Origin: Streptomyces sp. NRRL F-5727
GTDB taxonomy: Bacteria > Actinomycetota > Actinomycetes > Streptomycetales > Streptomycetaceae
DNA length: 64,000 bases
Direction: 5' to 3'
Assembly (NCBI RefSeq): GCF_000719555.1
Contig: NZ_JOGX01000038.1
Span: forward strand, 1 to 64,000
Shown here: in pieces, positions 55,517-63,598 of the stretch
Layout: every line of letters begins with the position of its first letter
Numbering within the stretch: position 1 is the first letter of the stretch
Notes under the pieces: generated by a model
Told to the model about the DNA's origin: nothing
Database searches by the model: none
The model's input: only the letters and a program-made list of their open reading frames with translations
Made by a program: the position numbers and the translations under genes

Positions 55517-56565
55517 CGTCCGCTCTCGTCCACCAGGCGGGCGCCCTGCCCCGGCCCGGCGATGTGCACGCTGCCGCCCGCGGCGGCGTCGCGGACGGCC
55601 TCGGCGACCCGTTCCGCGTCCGTACGACGGCAGAGGACCTTGACGTTCGGTCCGGCGTCCATGGTCGCGTAGGCCGCGATGCCGTCCCGCCGCAGCCGCA
55701 GCACGCTGTCGAGGACGGTGAGCGTGGCGGGCGAGAGGTAGCGCACGGCGGGGCGCGCGCCCAGCATGGTCGCGTGCATGCCGAGGGCGTTGCGCTCGGC
55801 GATCTCCCCCACCGCGTCGAGGTCGGCGCGCAGGAGCGCCGCCCTCATCTCGGTCAGGTCGTCCCGGCTGGACGCGGCCCAGGGCTCGAACAGGGGCGAG
55901 GTCTCGACGGTGCGGCGCATGGCCGCACGGCTGGACACCTCCTTGGGGCCGGCGTTGACCACCGCGATGACGAGCGCGGGGTCGAGGTCGCCGGCCACGA
56001 CCGGCTCGGCGTAGGAGCTGTGGTCGGCCTCCTCGGCGGGCGCCGTGGGGGTGCCGGCGTGCCAGACGGCGAAGCCGCCGAAGATCGACCGCGAGGCCGA
56101 GCCGGAGCCGCGGCGGGCCAGGCGGGAGAGACCGGTCTCGTCGAGGCCGAGTCGGTACGCGCCGGCGGCGGCGACGGCGAGCGCGGCGAACCCGCCGGCG
56201 GAGGACGCCAGGCCGGCCCCGGTGGGGACGGTGTTGCGGGTGTCGACGACGGCCCGGTGCGTGAGCCTGCTCCGCCGCCGCACCAGGTCGAGGAAGGCGG
56301 TGATGCGCCGCCGCTCCTCGCCCGTCGCGGGTGCGCCGTTGAAGGTCACCACGTCGTCCGCGGCCTCGGCGTCGAGCCGGACGCTGGTGGTGGTGGGGAA
56401 GATGTCCAGGGTCATCGACAGGCTGCTGGTCCAGGGGAGGTGGAGGCGCTCGTCGCGCTTCCCCCAGTACTTGATCAGCGCGATGTTCGGGTGCGCGACG
56501 GCGGTGACCCCGGTCGCGGCCGGCCGTTCCCGCGTGCGGAGCGCGGTGGTCTGGTGCTCAGGCAT
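55513..56565 (-). CDS. mvaD: Diphosphomevalonate decarboxylase
   Basis: ATP-dependent decarboxylation of mevalonate diphosphate to IPP. The 350-residue protein contains the family signature HPNIALIKYWGKRDERLHLP, TSSLSMTLD, the phosphate loop GAGLASSAGGFAAL and TMDAGPNVKVLC near the end. It overlaps the mevalonate kinase gene by eight bases (ATGCCTGA). Confidence 0.97.
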   Translation of the reverse strand: MPEHQTTALRTRERPAATGVTAVAHPNIALIKYWGKRDERLHLPWTSSLSMTLDIFPTTTSVRLDAEAADDVVTFNGAPATGEERRRITAFLDLVRRRSRLTHRAVVDTRNTVPTGAGLASSAGGFAALAVAAAGAYRLGLDETGLSRLARRGSGSASRSIFGGFAVWHAGTPTAPAEEADHSSYAEPVVAGDLDPALVIAVVNAGPKEVSSRAAMRRTVETSPLFEPWAASSRDDLTEMRAALLRADLDAVGEIAERNALGMHATMLGARPAVRYLSPATLTVLDSVLRLRRDGIAAYATMDAGPNVKVLCRRTDAERVAEAVRDAAAGGSVHIAGPGQGARLVDESGR

Positions 56566-57586
56566 GAGTGACGAGCCTCCTCAGGGGGACGATCCACGTC
56601 TGCGCGGCCCCTGCTTCGTGCAGCCGCTGGGTGACCTCTCGCGCCCGCTCGGGCTGGGTCAGGGCGAGGACGCAGCCGCCCAGGCCGCCGCCGGTGATCT
56701 TGGCGCCGAGGCCGCCGGCGGCGAGCGCGGCACCGACCATCGCCTCGATCCGGTCGGTGCTCAGCCCGGCCTCGCGGAGCACTCCGTGGTACTCCGTCAT
56801 CAGGGAGCCGAGCTGCTCCGGCTCGCCGGCGGCGAGGGCGGCCACGGCGTCGTGGGTCAGTCCGGACGCCCGGCGTACGAACCTCTCCTGCGTCCCGGCG
56901 TGGAGCCGGAAACTCTCCCGCAGCCTGCCGACCGCCTCCTTGGTGCTGCCGACGATGCCGCTGTCCGCGACGACGAAGAGCGCGTCGCAGCCGACGGCCG
57001 GCGTGCGGGCCTCGCCCGCCTGGAACAGCAGTGGGGCGCTCGCGCCGACGGTGACGGCGTCGACGCCGCTGGCCTTGCCGTGCATCACGTTCTCGGCGGT
57101 CTGCACCAGGTCGAACGCCGTCCGCTCCGAGATCTCGCGGCCGCAGAGGTCGGCCAGGGCGAGCACGACGGCGCGGGCGCAGGCCGCGCTGGAGCCGAGT
57201 CCCCTGCCGAGCGGGATGGAACCGTCGATGATCACGTCGAGGTGCCGGGCGTCGTCGATGCCCATGGACGCCCGGAAATCGGTGGCCAGCCGGCGCAGCC
57301 CCTCGGATGCCTGCGTCTCCACCTGCTTCCAGGCGGATCCGGTCATCGTGAAGGACACCCCGGCCGGCTCCCCACGGGTGGAGAAGCCGGCGCTGGCGGT
57401 GATCGACAGCTGCGGAACGGGCAGGGCGAGCGCCGGGGCTCCGTAGACGACCGCGTGCTCCCCCAGCAGGATGAGCTTGGCGTGGGCGCGGCCGGTGCCG
57501 ACCGAGCGAGCGGGGCGGCCTCCCGCCGGCCCCGCCGTCGGGGCCGGCGGAGTCGGCGTCAGCAGCTCCCCTTGTCGAGAATTCAT
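56558..57586 (-). CDS. mvk: Mevalonate kinase
   Basis: First kinase of the pathway. The 342-residue GHMP kinase has AHAKLILLGEHAVVYGAPALALP (motif 1), IPLGRGLGSSAACARAVV (motif 2) and KITGGGLGGCVLALT (motif 3). A Pro/Ala-rich stretch at residues 8-25 before motif 1 is an extension compared with many homologues. ATG 57586 is used. Sixty-five bases separate it from the GGPP synthase gene. Confidence 0.96.
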   Translation of the reverse strand: MNSRQGELLTPTPPAPTAGPAGGRPARSVGTGRAHAKLILLGEHAVVYGAPALALPVPQLSITASAGFSTRGEPAGVSFTMTGSAWKQVETQASEGLRRLATDFRASMGIDDARHLDVIIDGSIPLGRGLGSSAACARAVVLALADLCGREISERTAFDLVQTAENVMHGKASGVDAVTVGASAPLLFQAGEARTPAVGCDALFVVADSGIVGSTKEAVGRLRESFRLHAGTQERFVRRASGLTHDAVAALAAGEPEQLGSLMTEYHGVLREAGLSTDRIEAMVGAALAAGGLGAKITGGGLGGCVLALTQPERAREVTQRLHEAGAAQTWIVPLRRLVTHA

Positions 57587-57651
57587 TGAGATCGCGTCAT
57601 CCAGACTTCTAGGAAGGAATGAGACGGTGGTGACCCGCGCCGACGTGGTGC

Positions 57652-58734
57652 TCAGGTGCTCCTGAGCGTGGTGGTGGTGATGAAGGTGTCGAGGGTCTTC
57701 CTGACCTCTTCCGGGAACGGGGCCTCGTCCAGGACCCGCCGGGCGCGCTGCACCCGGTCGGTGATCATCTGCTCCACCTTGTCGGCGGCGCCGGTGGCCT
57801 GGAGGATCCCGCGGACCGTCTCGGCACCCGCCTCGTCCAGGTCCGGGTCGCCGACCAGGGACCTCAGCACCCGCGCCTGCTCGGCGTCGGCGGCGTGGAG
57901 GGCGTGGGCCATCAGGGCCGTCGCCTTGCCCTCCCGCAGGTCGTCCAGGGTCGACTTGCCGGTCTTGGACGAGTCGCCGAAGACGCCGAGCAGGTCGTCG
58001 CGGAGCTGGAACGCCTCCCCGATCGGAAGCGCGTAGGCGCTGCAGACGTCCAGCAGGGACTGGTCCGCGCCGGCGAGGGCCGCGCCGATGTGCAGCGGCC
58101 GCTCGACGGTGTACTTGGCCGTCTTGTAGCGGATCACCGCCAGCGACCGCTCGACGTCCGCGTTCGGCTTCCCGGTGGCCAGCAGGTCCCGGTACTGGCC
58201 GATCATCACCTCGGTGCGCATGGCGTCCAGCAGCGGCCGGACGGCGACGAGCTGCCGCTGGTCGAGGCCGCTGGAGTACAGCAGCTCGTCCGACCAGACC
58301 ATGACCAGGTCGCCGAGCAGGATCGCGCTGTTGACGCCGAACCGCTCGGCACTGGCCTCGTCCGCACCCGACTCCAGCGCGCGGTGGAGGGTCGGCCGGC
58401 CGCGCCGCGTGTCGGAGCCGTCCATCACGTCGTCGTGGATGAGGGTGAAGGCGTGGAAGAGTTCGAGCGAGGCGGCCGCGCCGATGACCGGGTCGGTGTC
58501 GCCGTGCCCGCGCGCCGCGTGCCAGCCCACCATGCACAGGAGGGGCCGGATGCGCTTGCCGCCGGCGTTCAGGAAGCCACGCAGGTGCTCGATGAGCGAG
58601 ACCAGGTGGACGTCCGCGTCCTTGAGGCACTTGGCGTCGAGGAAGGCGTTCAGCCGCTCGTCGATCAGGCCGCGCAGATGAACGGAGTCCAGGGCATCGG
58701 CTCCCAGCTCGCTCAGGCTGGTGGTGGGGCTCAT
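57652..58734 (-). CDS. Geranylgeranyl diphosphate synthase (polyprenyl synthase)
   Basis: A 360-residue trans-prenyltransferase. The first Asp-rich motif is D101-D-V-M-D105 in LIHDDVMDGSDTRRG; the second is LRDDLLGVFGDSSK; GGKRIRP is near residue 60. Chain length cannot be proven from sequence, but a class II/class I diterpene cyclase pair immediately upstream makes GGPP the expected product. Stop lies in the spacer before mevalonate kinase. Confidence 0.92.
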   Translation of the reverse strand: MSPTTSLSELGADALDSVHLRGLIDERLNAFLDAKCLKDADVHLVSLIEHLRGFLNAGGKRIRPLLCMVGWHAARGHGDTDPVIGAAASLELFHAFTLIHDDVMDGSDTRRGRPTLHRALESGADEASAERFGVNSAILLGDLVMVWSDELLYSSGLDQRQLVAVRPLLDAMRTEVMIGQYRDLLATGKPNADVERSLAVIRYKTAKYTVERPLHIGAALAGADQSLLDVCSAYALPIGEAFQLRDDLLGVFGDSSKTGKSTLDDLREGKATALMAHALHAADAEQARVLRSLVGDPDLDEAGAETVRGILQATGAADKVEQMITDRVQRARRVLDEAPFPEEVRKTLDTFITTTTLRST

Positions 58735-58809
58735 GTGTCGTTGCTCCTGTTCGTCAAGACCGTGTGGGCCGCGTCAGTGAGGGTGTGACACGGGAGGGAG
58801 ACCGTGGGT

Positions 58810-59727
58810 TCAGGCGGGGGAGGGCCCGGTGAGATCGCGGTCGGATCCCCATCCGCGGAAGTCGGCGCCGCTGTAGAAGGTGACCGACCAGTCGAGCAGG
58901 CGGAGCAGTTCGACGGCGGGTGCGGACCCGGCCGTCGCCAGCGGTTCGAGCTGCTCCTGCGCCTTGCGGGAGTGGCGGTCGAGTTCGTCCTGGACCCAGG
59001 CGGGTGTGGTGTCGTACATCAGGATGTTGTTCTGGCCGGGCTCGGCCCGCTCCCGCTCGAAGGTGGCCAGGTCGTTGGCGAGGCGCACGGCGACCTCGAT
59101 CGCCTCCAGAGCGCTGTCCAGGACCGGCAGGTCCTCGAGGAGGTCGTCCCGGTCGCTGGTCGCCCAGCGCGGGAAGTGGGTGATCCACGCGTTGGAGCTG
59201 GCGGCGTACGTCAGGTACTCCTGCGGATCGGAAGGGCCTTCGCCGAGGTCCCGGGCCAGGCCCGCGGTCCAGTCGTACCGCTCGCCGCGCAGGGCCTCGG
59301 CGAACCGGTCGCCCCACAGGCCGGCCAGTTTCGGGTAGTGGGGACCGCGCTCCAGATCGGACTGCCAGTCGGACAGGGAGGCCAGCAGGGGGTGGCTGTC
59401 GTCCCGGTCGCCGCCGCGGACGACGGCCTCGCAGCGACCGAAGAGGTCGTCGAGTTCGTCGAGGCTCCGGACGTTCTGCTCGACGTGGTCGTCCAGGGCG
59501 TAGGCCCAGACGTACATCCGGGCCGCCGGCCGGAGCTCCTTCGCGCCGCGCCAGGGGCTGATCGCGGCGGTGGAGATCGCCAGGGCCTCGATCGGCGTGG
59601 CCCCGAGGACCTGCGGGTGTTCCGCGGCCCAGGACCGCAGGTCGGCCAGGACCTTCAGCGCCAGCACCGTGACGGGCACACACTGCGCCGCGGAGGGGAG
59701 GGAGAGGTCTCCGAGGGGCCGGGTCAC
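58810..59727 (-). CDS. Class I diterpene synthase
   Basis: A 305-residue class I terpene synthase. The Asp-rich motif is D79-D80-H-V-E83 (ALDDHVEQ) and the NSE triad is N218-D-L-A-T222-F-E-R-E226, both complete and both needed for Mg-diphosphate binding. It should ionise copalyl diphosphate made by the overlapping class II gene (GTGA overlap) and cyclise it, by analogy to the pimaradiene synthase of Streptomyces sp. KO-3988 (about 295 residues as I recall). Exact product is not readable from sequence. Confidence 0.88.
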   Translation of the reverse strand: MTRPLGDLSLPSAAQCVPVTVLALKVLADLRSWAAEHPQVLGATPIEALAISTAAISPWRGAKELRPAARMYVWAYALDDHVEQNVRSLDELDDLFGRCEAVVRGGDRDDSHPLLASLSDWQSDLERGPHYPKLAGLWGDRFAEALRGERYDWTAGLARDLGEGPSDPQEYLTYAASSNAWITHFPRWATSDRDDLLEDLPVLDSALEAIEVAVRLANDLATFERERAEPGQNNILMYDTTPAWVQDELDRHSRKAQEQLEPLATAGSAPAVELLRLLDWSVTFYSGADFRGWGSDRDLTGPSPA

Positions 59728-61256
59728 GCTCCCGCCTCCTTCTCGGTCTCCACGTGCCGCGTCGCGGCGAGGGTGCCGAGGATCTCGGCGCGGATGACCC
59801 GGACCGGGGTGTACAGGTCCTTGTCGTGCCACAGCGGCGTGTTCTCTCGGCCGTCCTCGACGTGGCCCTTCAGGAACGCCCGGCCGGCCCGGATCGCGTC
59901 GAGGGACCGGCGGTCGGGGGCGGCGCGGTGGTTCAGCACCTGGAGGGCGTAGGCGGTCTCCTCGCCGGTGCCCTCCCAGCGTCCCCAGGACCCGTCGGCG
60001 TGCTGGGTGTCGAGCACCCAGCGGACGGCGTCGTCCAGGGCGGCGGACGTGCGCGGGCCGTCCAGGCGGGCCATGGCGGCGGCGCCGCAGGCGGTCGCGT
60101 AGTACGGCGAGGCGTGCCACTTGTCCATCCACCGGCCGTCCGGCTCCTGCTGGTCGACGAGCCAGTCGCCCACCCGCGCGGCGGCGATGTCGTAGCGCGT
60201 GTCGCCCTGCCCGCGGCGGTCCGCCAGGGCGACGAGGATGTGCGCGTTGGTCGAGGTGGAGGGGGTGCGCTCGTTCGGGAAGCAGGTGAAGTACAGGCCG
60301 GTGTCGTACTCCCACAGGCAGTCGACCGACTCCGGCTTGCCGAGGAGGTCGAGGGCGTGCAGGGCGGCCGACGTGTCGTCGGAGTCGGCCGGGAGACCCG
60401 GGCCGGCGGCCAGTCCGTTCGGCCCCAGCGCGGTCCGCAGCGTGTCCGCGACCTGGGACGGGATGTCCACGTCCAGGCCGGAGCCGGCCAACGCGGCCAC
60501 CACCCAGGCGAGTTCGAAGTAGGTGATCGAGGTGATGCCCGAGACCGGGCCGCCGTGCCGTGCCTGGGTCCGCCGCAGGTACTCCAGGGACGCCTGCACG
60601 GCGTCGGTGTGCGGCGGATCGCCCAGCCAGGCGGCGGTGGCGGCGGGGGAGGCTCCCACCGCCCCGCCCATCGGCGTCACCGTGCCGGAGCGCACGGCCG
60701 GGGCGCCGAGGGCCTCCAGCGAGTGCCAGGTCTTCTCCGGTATGCCGGTGTGCCGGCGCAGCAGCTCGCGGATCCCGTTCAGCGTCGCCGTGTCGGCCTG
60801 GAGGTCCAGACGGGCGGGCAGACCGCCGCGGTCGTCCATCCGGGAGAGCCGCTGGTCGATCTGCTCGATCAGCCAGGGAGCCAGCAGCTCCACGGCGATG
60901 GTGTCCGGCAGTTCGGCGTTGCGGGGGAACCGGCCGGTGAGCGCGGCCAGCCCCGACTCCACGGCCCGGGCGATCCGCCCGGCGTCCTGCGTACCGTCGA
61001 CGGACAGCAGGGCGTCGACGGCGCTGAGCGTCGGCAGCAGCCCGTAGGCCGCGGGCCCGCCCCACGTGCCGTCCTCGTGCTGCTGGGCCAGCAGGAACTC
61101 CACGCGCTGCCGATGGCCCTCCAGCCAGGGGGCGGACGCCACCATCCGCGCGGTCTCGTACACCGACGGCGAGGTGAGTCCGTAGGGATCGGCGATCATC
61201 TCGTCGACGATGTCCTGAGCCGCGTCACGCAGGGCTGCGAAGGAGGTCACGTTCAT
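59724..61256 (-). CDS. Class II diterpene cyclase (copalyl diphosphate synthase type)
   Basis: A 510-residue bifunctional-fold (beta-gamma) terpene cyclase. The general-acid motif is D291-S-D-D294 in PADSDDTSAAL, the DxDD hallmark of protonation-initiated cyclases. Several Q-x-x-D-G-x-W repeats are present (QQHEDGTWG near residue 58; QQEPDGRWM; QHADGSWG near the C-terminus). No class I DDxxD motif is seen, so it makes a bicyclic diphosphate from GGPP. Size matches the KO-3988 ent-copalyl diphosphate synthase as I remember it. ATG 61256 starts the conserved part. Confidence 0.92.
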   Translation of the reverse strand: MNVTSFAALRDAAQDIVDEMIADPYGLTSPSVYETARMVASAPWLEGHRQRVEFLLAQQHEDGTWGGPAAYGLLPTLSAVDALLSVDGTQDAGRIARAVESGLAALTGRFPRNAELPDTIAVELLAPWLIEQIDQRLSRMDDRGGLPARLDLQADTATLNGIRELLRRHTGIPEKTWHSLEALGAPAVRSGTVTPMGGAVGASPAATAAWLGDPPHTDAVQASLEYLRRTQARHGGPVSGITSITYFELAWVVAALAGSGLDVDIPSQVADTLRTALGPNGLAAGPGLPADSDDTSAALHALDLLGKPESVDCLWEYDTGLYFTCFPNERTPSTSTNAHILVALADRRGQGDTRYDIAAARVGDWLVDQQEPDGRWMDKWHASPYYATACGAAAMARLDGPRTSAALDDAVRWVLDTQHADGSWGRWEGTGEETAYALQVLNHRAAPDRRSLDAIRAGRAFLKGHVEDGRENTPLWHDKDLYTPVRVIRAEILGTLAATRHVETEKEAGA

Positions 61257-61264
61257 GATCCGGC

Positions 61265-62653
61265 TTACCTCTGGTCTCGGAGATCGGTGGTCGTCGCACT
61301 CCGCACCGGTTCGTGCGGACGTTCCCGGAGCCTCATCGGAAGAGGGCCCGTCTTGAGCGTGGCGCGGGCGATGGGCCGTAGCGGCCGGTTGCGGACCGGG
61401 GTCAGGTCCCAGCGGCCGGCGATCGCCGCGATGGCCAGCATCGCCTCGCTGATCGCGAACTGGTCGCCGATGCACTTCCTGCCGCCCGCGCCGAAGGGCA
61501 CCACCGACCGGCGTGCGACGTCGCTCATCGCGCCGGGCCGCCAGCGGTCCGGATCGAACCTCTCCGGCCGGGGGAACAGCGCCGGGTCGTGATGCAGGAT
61601 GTAGGGGCTGAGCAGGAAGGTGGTTCCCTCGGGGAACGCGTGCCCGCCGAGTTCGCAGGCCGTGGAGGTGGCCCGGGTGAACATCCACGCCGGCGGATGG
61701 AGGCGGAGGCTCTCCATGAGCACCTGCCGTGTGAACGTCAGTCCGGAGAGGTCCTCGAAGCGGGGCGTCCGGCCGCCGAGCACGCCGTCGACCTCCTCCC
61801 GCAGGCGGGCGGCGATCTCGGGGTGGGTGCCGAGCAGGTGGAAGGTGAACGCCAACGCCGTCGCGGTGGTCTCCGACCCGGCGATCAGCAGGATCAGAAC
61901 CTGGTCGAAGAGCTCCTGTGTGCCGAGCGGTTCTCCGGTGGTCTCGTCGCGCGCGTTCATCAGGCTCGCGAGCAGGCCGGGGTCCTCGTCCTTCTTGGCC
62001 CGCACCTCGTCGATGATCTCTTCGGTGAGCTTGCGCATCTCCGCGATCGCGCGGGGGTACTGCCGGTTCGTCTTCGTGGGAACGAGCGGCAGGAGCCGCG
62101 CCGGAACGAACATGCGCAGGAAGAAGCCGTCCATGAGGATCGGCAGCCACTTCTCGACCTGCGTCACCAGCGTGTGGTCCGCGGGCACCGAGAAGAGGGA
62201 TCTGGTCGTGATGCGGAGAGTGAGCCGCGCCATCGCCTGGTCGATGTCGACGATCTCGCCCGAGCGCCAGGAGCGCATCAGGGCGTCCGTCTCGTCCGCC
62301 ATCAGCTCGGCGTAGTGGCCGATGTGCTTGTGGTCGAAGGACGGCTGCATCAGCGGGCGTTGCCGGCGGTGGTCGGCCCAGCGGCTGGTGACCAGGCCGT
62401 TCCCGACGGCCTCGCGGCCCCGGTCGTAGAACAGGCCGCCCTTGTCGTAGAGCCGGGTGTCCTTGAGTATCTGCCGGAACAGGGCGGGGTCGCAGGGCAC
62501 ATAGGCGTCGCCGGGACCCATCCCGACCTTCACCAGGTCGCCGAGTGCCGGGAGGGACTTCAGGAATTCCAGCGGCTGTACGAGCAGAGGCAGGGCATGG
62601 CCCGCGAGGGGCAGGCTTCGAGGGGCTCTTCTGATGGCAGGAAGCTCCGGCAT
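61265..62653 (-). CDS. Cytochrome P450
   Basis: A 462-residue P450 without a membrane anchor. I-helix AGSETTATAL (258-267, with the E-T pair), E314-S-L-R317 (K helix), PERFDPDRW near 363-371, and the heme loop F387-G-A-G-G-R-K-C394-I-G. It resembles actinomycete terpene hydroxylases and lies eight bases upstream of the diterpene cyclase, so it probably oxidises the diterpene product. A redox partner is not encoded nearby. ATG 62653 is used; the frame opens 15 codons earlier. The upstream region carries the 18-bp-phased element array. Confidence 0.92.
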   Translation of the reverse strand: MPELPAIRRAPRSLPLAGHALPLLVQPLEFLKSLPALGDLVKVGMGPGDAYVPCDPALFRQILKDTRLYDKGGLFYDRGREAVGNGLVTSRWADHRRQRPLMQPSFDHKHIGHYAELMADETDALMRSWRSGEIVDIDQAMARLTLRITTRSLFSVPADHTLVTQVEKWLPILMDGFFLRMFVPARLLPLVPTKTNRQYPRAIAEMRKLTEEIIDEVRAKKDEDPGLLASLMNARDETTGEPLGTQELFDQVLILLIAGSETTATALAFTFHLLGTHPEIAARLREEVDGVLGGRTPRFEDLSGLTFTRQVLMESLRLHPPAWMFTRATSTACELGGHAFPEGTTFLLSPYILHHDPALFPRPERFDPDRWRPGAMSDVARRSVVPFGAGGRKCIGDQFAISEAMLAIAAIAGRWDLTPVRNRPLRPIARATLKTGPLPMRLRERPHEPVRSATTTDLRDQR

Positions 62654-62998
62654 GGCTCCAGTACTCCAGAAGAGGACGCCCTCCCGACAGGGGAGCAAGC
62701 CCCCCGACCTGTCGCGCTTTCACCGCCTGTCGCGCTTGCCGGCACAAGCGCGACACGAGGACGAAGCGCGACACGAGGCCGAAGCGCGACATGCCGGCCC
62801 GGCCGCGGGTCTTGCCGGCCGGACCCCGGAGCCCCGCCAATGGGAGGGACACCCCCGCCCGCCCCCGACCGCGCTCTCCCGCGCCCACGGCACCGCCGCC
62901 GGCCCCGGTTTCTCCCGAACCGGTTGAACAGCCCGGATATTCAGGCGATGATCGGGCCGCATCGAATTCGGATTGCTGATCGCTTCCTGGGGGTTGAA
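62654..62998. promoter_or_regulatory. Divergent spacer P450 / GNAT
   Basis: 345 bases between divergent genes. Besides the repeat array at 62710-62791 it holds GC-rich DNA and, near the right end, a more AT-rich stretch (62920-62998) with the GNAT ribosome site TGGGGG. No further gene seen. It is the natural location for the main promoter of the minus-strand cluster. Confidence 0.5.
62710..62791. promoter_or_regulatory. Array of five 10-bp elements at 18-bp spacing
   Basis: TGTCGCGCTT occurs at 62710-62719 and 62728-62737. Its reverse complement AAGCGCGACA occurs at 62746-62755, 62764-62773 and 62782-62791. All five starts are exactly 18 bases apart, and the middle pair forms the inverted repeat TGTCGCGCTTG-CCGGCA-CAAGCGCGACA. 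The array is 57-138 bases upstream of the P450 ATG, in the divergent spacer, and looks like a multi-site operator. Confidence 0.7.
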
Positions 62999-63598
62999 AT
63001 GAGCGATGTGACCGTCCGTCCCTTGGCTGCCGGCGAGGCCGAACTCGCAGGCCGAATAGTCGGACTCGCCTTCGCCGACAATCCGAGCAATCTGGCCACC
63101 GTGGGCGGTGACCGGGAGAAGGCCATTCGGGCGATGGAGCACGGAACGCGCGTCATCAAGCTCGGGAACAGTTCCAACCATCTGCTCGGCGCCGAACGGG
63201 AGGGCCGGCTCGTCGGCCTCCTGAACGCCGCGGAATGGCCGAACTGCCAGATGACGCTGGGCGAGAAGCTCAAGTCGGCGCCGGTGATGATCCGGACGAT
63301 CGGACGCAACATGCCCCGCGCCTTCAAGATCATGAGCTCGCGGGCCAAGCACGAGCCCCGCGAGCCGCACTGGCACGTCGGCCCGATCGCCGTCCACCCG
63401 GACGAGCAGGGGCGCGGGGTCGGCAAGGCGCTGCTCAACACGCTCCTCGAGAAGATCGACGAGCAGGGGGCACCCGCCTTCCTCCAGGCGGACATCGACC
63501 GCAACGTCGCGCTCTACCAGAGGTTCGGCTTCGAGATCGTCTCCCGGGAGACGATCCTCGGCGTCGACACCCGCTTCATGTGGCGCGCGGCGCGCTGA
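62999..63598 (+). CDS. GNAT-family N-acetyltransferase
   Basis: A 199-residue GNAT-fold protein. The acetyl-CoA loop is V-H-P-D-E-Q-G-R-G-V-G-K-A (about residues 138-150), then a typical C-terminal YQRFGFEIVSRE. An N-terminal helix pair reads AELAGRIVGLAFADNPSN. The acceptor is unknown. It is divergent from the cluster across 345 bases and may be a self-resistance or tailoring gene, or unrelated. Its last 23 bases overlap the convergent hydrolase gene. Confidence 0.88.
   Translation: MSDVTVRPLAAGEAELAGRIVGLAFADNPSNLATVGGDREKAIRAMEHGTRVIKLGNSSNHLLGAEREGRLVGLLNAAEWPNCQMTLGEKLKSAPVMIRTIGRNMPRAFKIMSSRAKHEPREPHWHVGPIAVHPDEQGRGVGKALLNTLLEKIDEQGAPAFLQADIDRNVALYQRFGFEIVSRETILGVDTRFMWRAAR

Larger units (their letters stand above)
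41237..62653 (-). other. Diterpenoid biosynthetic gene cluster with mevalonate pathway and aminoacyl-carrier module
   Basis: All 21 genes in this span are on the minus strand, mostly with 1-8-base overlaps. Three blocks are seen: diterpene formation and oxidation (P450 to GGPP synthase), mevalonate supply (mevalonate kinase to acetoacetyl-CoA synthase) and a carrier-protein/N-oxidation block with PPTase, followed by a regulator and an IspH-like protein. The first two blocks match the known viguiepinol-type layout by memory; the third is unusual beside them. Whether all three make one molecule is an inference from co-direction and close packing. Confidence 0.8.

Noticed and set aside
62710..62791. 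Regularly spaced repeats considered as a CRISPR array
   Set aside because: Repeats are only 10 bp with 8-bp gaps, change orientation in the middle and have no cas genes; operator array fits better.
61589..62998. Plus-strand open frame running through the P450 region into the GNAT gene (possible longer GNAT)
   Set aside because: The GNAT fold begins at ATG 62999 with its own ribosome site; the upstream part is antisense to the P450.
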